A stretch of 34,340 bases of DNA from SD8 sp035528475 (GTDB taxonomy: Archaea; Halobacteriota; Methanomicrobia; Methanomicrobiales; Methanospirillaceae): the NCBI GenBank assembly GCA_035528475.1, contig DATKYO010000062.1, positions 1-34,340 on the forward strand, read 5' to 3'. The position numbers were made by a program, and so were the translations under genes. This document shows positions 32,256-34,340 of this stretch, in pieces. The number at the start of each line of letters is the position of its first letter. The first letter of the stretch is position 1. Below the pieces are notes generated by a model. The model saw nothing but the letters and a program-made list of their open reading frames with translations. It had not been told where the DNA came from and searched no databases.

Positions 32256-32831
32256 ATGAATCGAATATTTCGATATACAATTTTTTTTATTCTCCTAATC
32301 TTCCCTGTGCTTATTGCCGGATGTTCCATCCAGGAGAGCAGTGGAGGGGAAACTGCTCGCGGTCCTATAAAAGAAATCCCCATATCTGCTGAAGATCTTC
32401 CTGAAACAATACGTTTTCAGAATGCTCTTGTTATTCTTCAATCCATTAATTTAACAGGAACTGCGTCGCAGGTTCCCATCCATTACATTCGGGGTGAAAA
32501 CTTGAGTGCTGATGGATCTGCTTCAATATGGATCTTTGGGGTCAAGCAGGATGGGAACAATTATTTTGTGGCTATCAGCTCTAAAGATCAGGTTCTGACC
32601 CCCTGGAGAGCCTGGCTCCCCATGGATGCAATACAAATTTCCCGGATTACTACCCCGGATCGGCTCTTGCAAACAAATTATCAACAGATATACGAGACTT
32701 TTGGTGTTGAGGACACAGTTCGTATTGAGGAACTGGAACTGGCAAACGGAATCTATACACTCCGATCAGGTATATCAGGAGAAGAGCAGGTGCTTTTATT
32801 CGATGCCGGTTCAGGCCGGCGGATTTTATAG
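32256..32831 (+). CDS. Predicted archaeal lipoprotein, unknown function
   Basis: A 191-residue exported protein. Residues 1-22 are a basic start plus a hydrophobic run ending in the lipobox LIAGC with Cys23, so it should be lipid-anchored on the outer face of the membrane. The mature part has no recognised domain; it is mixed beta with SASIWIFGVKQ and YFVAISS segments reminiscent of small substrate- or polymer-binding folds, but I cannot name a family. The gene ends 18 bases before the convergent VWA gene, so no operon partner is shown. Confidence 0.72.
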   Translation: MNRIFRYTIFFILLIFPVLIAGCSIQESSGGETARGPIKEIPISAEDLPETIRFQNALVILQSINLTGTASQVPIHYIRGENLSADGSASIWIFGVKQDGNNYFVAISSKDQVLTPWRAWLPMDAIQISRITTPDRLLQTNYQQIYETFGVEDTVRIEELELANGIYTLRSGISGEEQVLLFDAGSGRRIL

Positions 32832-32849
32832 ATTTTTACAGAAAAAAGG

Positions 32850-34340
32850 TTATCTGAGGGTGATATAATCCAGGGCCGGTGTCGGCGCCGGTGGTGGCGG
32901 TGGTGGTGGACTGGCTATCACCGGACCCGGTGCGTCGAGTGCATTCGCCACAACTTTAAACCAGATCTCACCTGGCGGCAGAAGGACTTTCGGATATCTG
33001 AACACCCCATCGGTATCTGCTTCTTCAGGTGTCAGCTCCGCAGATCCGATAAGCATCCAGGTCATGCCGCCGTCGTTGGAGATGTAGTAAAATTCGGTCA
33101 CGTTCATGCTGCCGGTATAAGAACGATAGATTGGCCATTCGACATATCCGCTCTCGGGATCATAGGAGGAATCCCCGACTGTAACGTTTAATTCACTGGT
33201 ATTGACGCCAGTGGTGACCATTCCCGGAACCCCGGTAATATAGGTCTTTGGCAGGTTGAGGAACGCCGTTCCGTTGTTGAATATTACCTGAGACCCCGGC
33301 CCGAAGACATTGATGTTCCCGTCGGCCAGCACCCGAAGATGGTAACTGGCCTCCCATACCTGACCCAAGATAACAGTACCCACGTCGAACGTGAGTTTGT
33401 TTTCCGATGTCCAATCACCGGTCTGGTTTACCGAGTAGGGATATGGCGGATCGTGAGCCGGTTTGGAGAGATTTGCATAGTACGAATCGACATTGGTATC
33501 AGGGATATAATCAAAGACATTATAGGTCTCGTTTATTGTTACAAGCTCATAATTAACTTCGATCTGGCCGAAGTCAAGATTCACCTCGGTATTGACACCG
33601 GCCTCCTCCTGCAGATCACCGGCGATAGACTTGTAGATCTCGGCGATATTGGCCGCATCACCGTCATAGTACTTACCGCCGGTGCTCTCGGCTAGAATCC
33701 GGAGCGTATTCCTCCCTCCGGTGGATATGTCCTCTGCAAACCCGATGGAATAAATCCTGATATTGTTGTTCATGGCATATGTTGCCATGTTCTGTTCGCT
33801 GGAACTGAGATCCGAGAAGCGGTGCCAATCATCGTCCAGATCTCCATAAGAGGTCGGATACCAACTCGTATGACCCTCATCCGAGTCTCTTGCCAGAGGG
33901 TCGCCGTACCAGTTATAATCCCCATCGGAGAGGACAATGATGGCCCTGATTGCCGACTGCCTGCCATTGGATATGATTTCATTGATTGACTTGTAAACCC
34001 CGTATCTCATAGGAGTACCGCCGCTAGGTACCATCAGGTTAATAGAATTATTCACAAGACTGGGATTGATGTTGAGATGCTCTTCAACGATCGCATAATC
34101 CCCATATAGCCGGTTATCACCCTGATAATTGTTGTTTACATAGTTCTGGTGGACTGAATTGGTATCATATGAGGTAGTATAAGGCCAGTAATTCCCGTAA
34201 TTATAGGTGGTTGGCATATCCCAGTAACTATCCCTGTATACCCATCTGAAACTGGAACTGCTTACATAATTGGAATTGGAGGATACTCCATACATGTTTG
34301 TCCAGTCATAGAAGTATCCCTCCAGGTATCGCCAGGACCA
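32850..34340 (-). CDS. Secreted VWA-domain surface protein (N-terminus beyond window)
   Basis: A minus-strand frame open from the right window edge to a stop at 32850 (496 residues seen). The visible VWA part includes SGGTPMRYGVY (metal-site Thr), RAIIVLSDGDYNW (metal-site Asp) and IYSIGFAE...LAESTGGKYYD; the DxSxS half of the metal site must lie beyond the edge. Next comes a beta-rich region with many N-glycosylation sequons, then a WMLIGSAELTPEE repeat-like domain and a seven-proline stretch (SPPPPPPPAP) just before the last residues (DYITLR). An internal ATG at 34295 is not the real start. I infer a cell-surface or secreted adhesion protein. Confidence 0.85.
   Translation of the reverse strand, partial: WSWRYLEGYFYDWTNMYGVSSNSNYVSSSSFRWVYRDSYWDMPTTYNYGNYWPYTTSYDTNSVHQNYVNNNYQGDNRLYGDYAIVEEHLNINPSLVNNSINLMVPSGGTPMRYGVYKSINEIISNGRQSAIRAIIVLSDGDYNWYGDPLARDSDEGHTSWYPTSYGDLDDDWHRFSDLSSSEQNMATYAMNNNIRIYSIGFAEDISTGGRNTLRILAESTGGKYYDGDAANIAEIYKSIAGDLQEEAGVNTEVNLDFGQIEVNYELVTINETYNVFDYIPDTNVDSYYANLSKPAHDPPYPYSVNQTGDWTSENKLTFDVGTVILGQVWEASYHLRVLADGNINVFGPGSQVIFNNGTAFLNLPKTYITGVPGMVTTGVNTSELNVTVGDSSYDPESGYVEWPIYRSYTGSMNVTEFYYISNDGGMTWMLIGSAELTPEEADTDGVFRYPKVLLPPGEIWFKVVANALDAPGPVIASPPPPPPPAPTPALDYITLR

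Overview
The window reads as a stretch of chromosome from a methanogenic archaeon, most likely of the order Methanomicrobiales. This rests on gene content, not on any database search. It carries archaeal-type information genes (thermosome, RPA with its partner protein, TiaS, archaeal deoxyhypusine synthase, Trm5, TruA). It also has a four-subunit pyruvate:ferredoxin oxidoreductase, a pterin-pathway dihydropteroate synthase relative, archaeal riboflavin/FAD genes (RibK with an HTH domain, RibB, RibL) and the archaeal mevalonate set. Many genes follow TATA-like box A elements with very short or absent leaders. I saw no tRNA, rRNA, CRISPR array, insertion sequence or attachment site. Most of the window is conserved core chromosome.

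Layout: 1-3396 (minus, running off the left edge) is a secreted protein joining a subtilisin (S8) and a papain-like (C1A) protease in one frame, followed by lectin-like, PKD and DUF2341-like modules. 3754-4553 is a JAMM metalloprotease/RibL pair. 4647-7564 holds a dihydropteroate synthase-like protein divergent from PHP and truA. 7582-8639 holds small accessory genes, including a 59-codon frame. 8732-11481 is porBAGD. 11490-15878 holds a zinc-ribbon protein, the thermosome, an archaeal HTH regulator and tiaS. 15927-18834 holds dys, pyrF, a short NrdD-like glycyl-radical-module protein and cbiZ with a Cys-rich tail. 18836-21431 holds a DUF1858 protein, the RPA pair, a 53-codon SAP-like protein and a ferredoxin. 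21489-22827 is ribK-ribB. 22949-28435 is the mevalonate entry block: regulator, HMG-CoA synthase, thiolase, DUF35, then trm5 on the other strand, then hmgA. 28503-32831 holds rimI, DUF1015, hisG, an RNase H-like protein and a lipoprotein. 32850-34340 (minus, running off the right edge) is a secreted VWA protein.

How the genes work together: thiolase, HMG-CoA synthase and DUF35 belong to a known archaeal channelling complex, and HMG-CoA reductase lies just beyond trm5, so acetyl-CoA to mevalonate is nearly contiguous. The operon opens with an HTH regulator whose start codon lies inside a perfect 8-bp inverted repeat, which suggests autoregulation. Flavin genes occur in two places (RibL with a JAMM protease; RibK with RibB).

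The observations I rate highest are the free-standing NrdD-type glycyl-radical module co-transcribed with cbiZ, the S8-C1A double-protease fusion, and the inverted repeat over the mevalonate regulator start.
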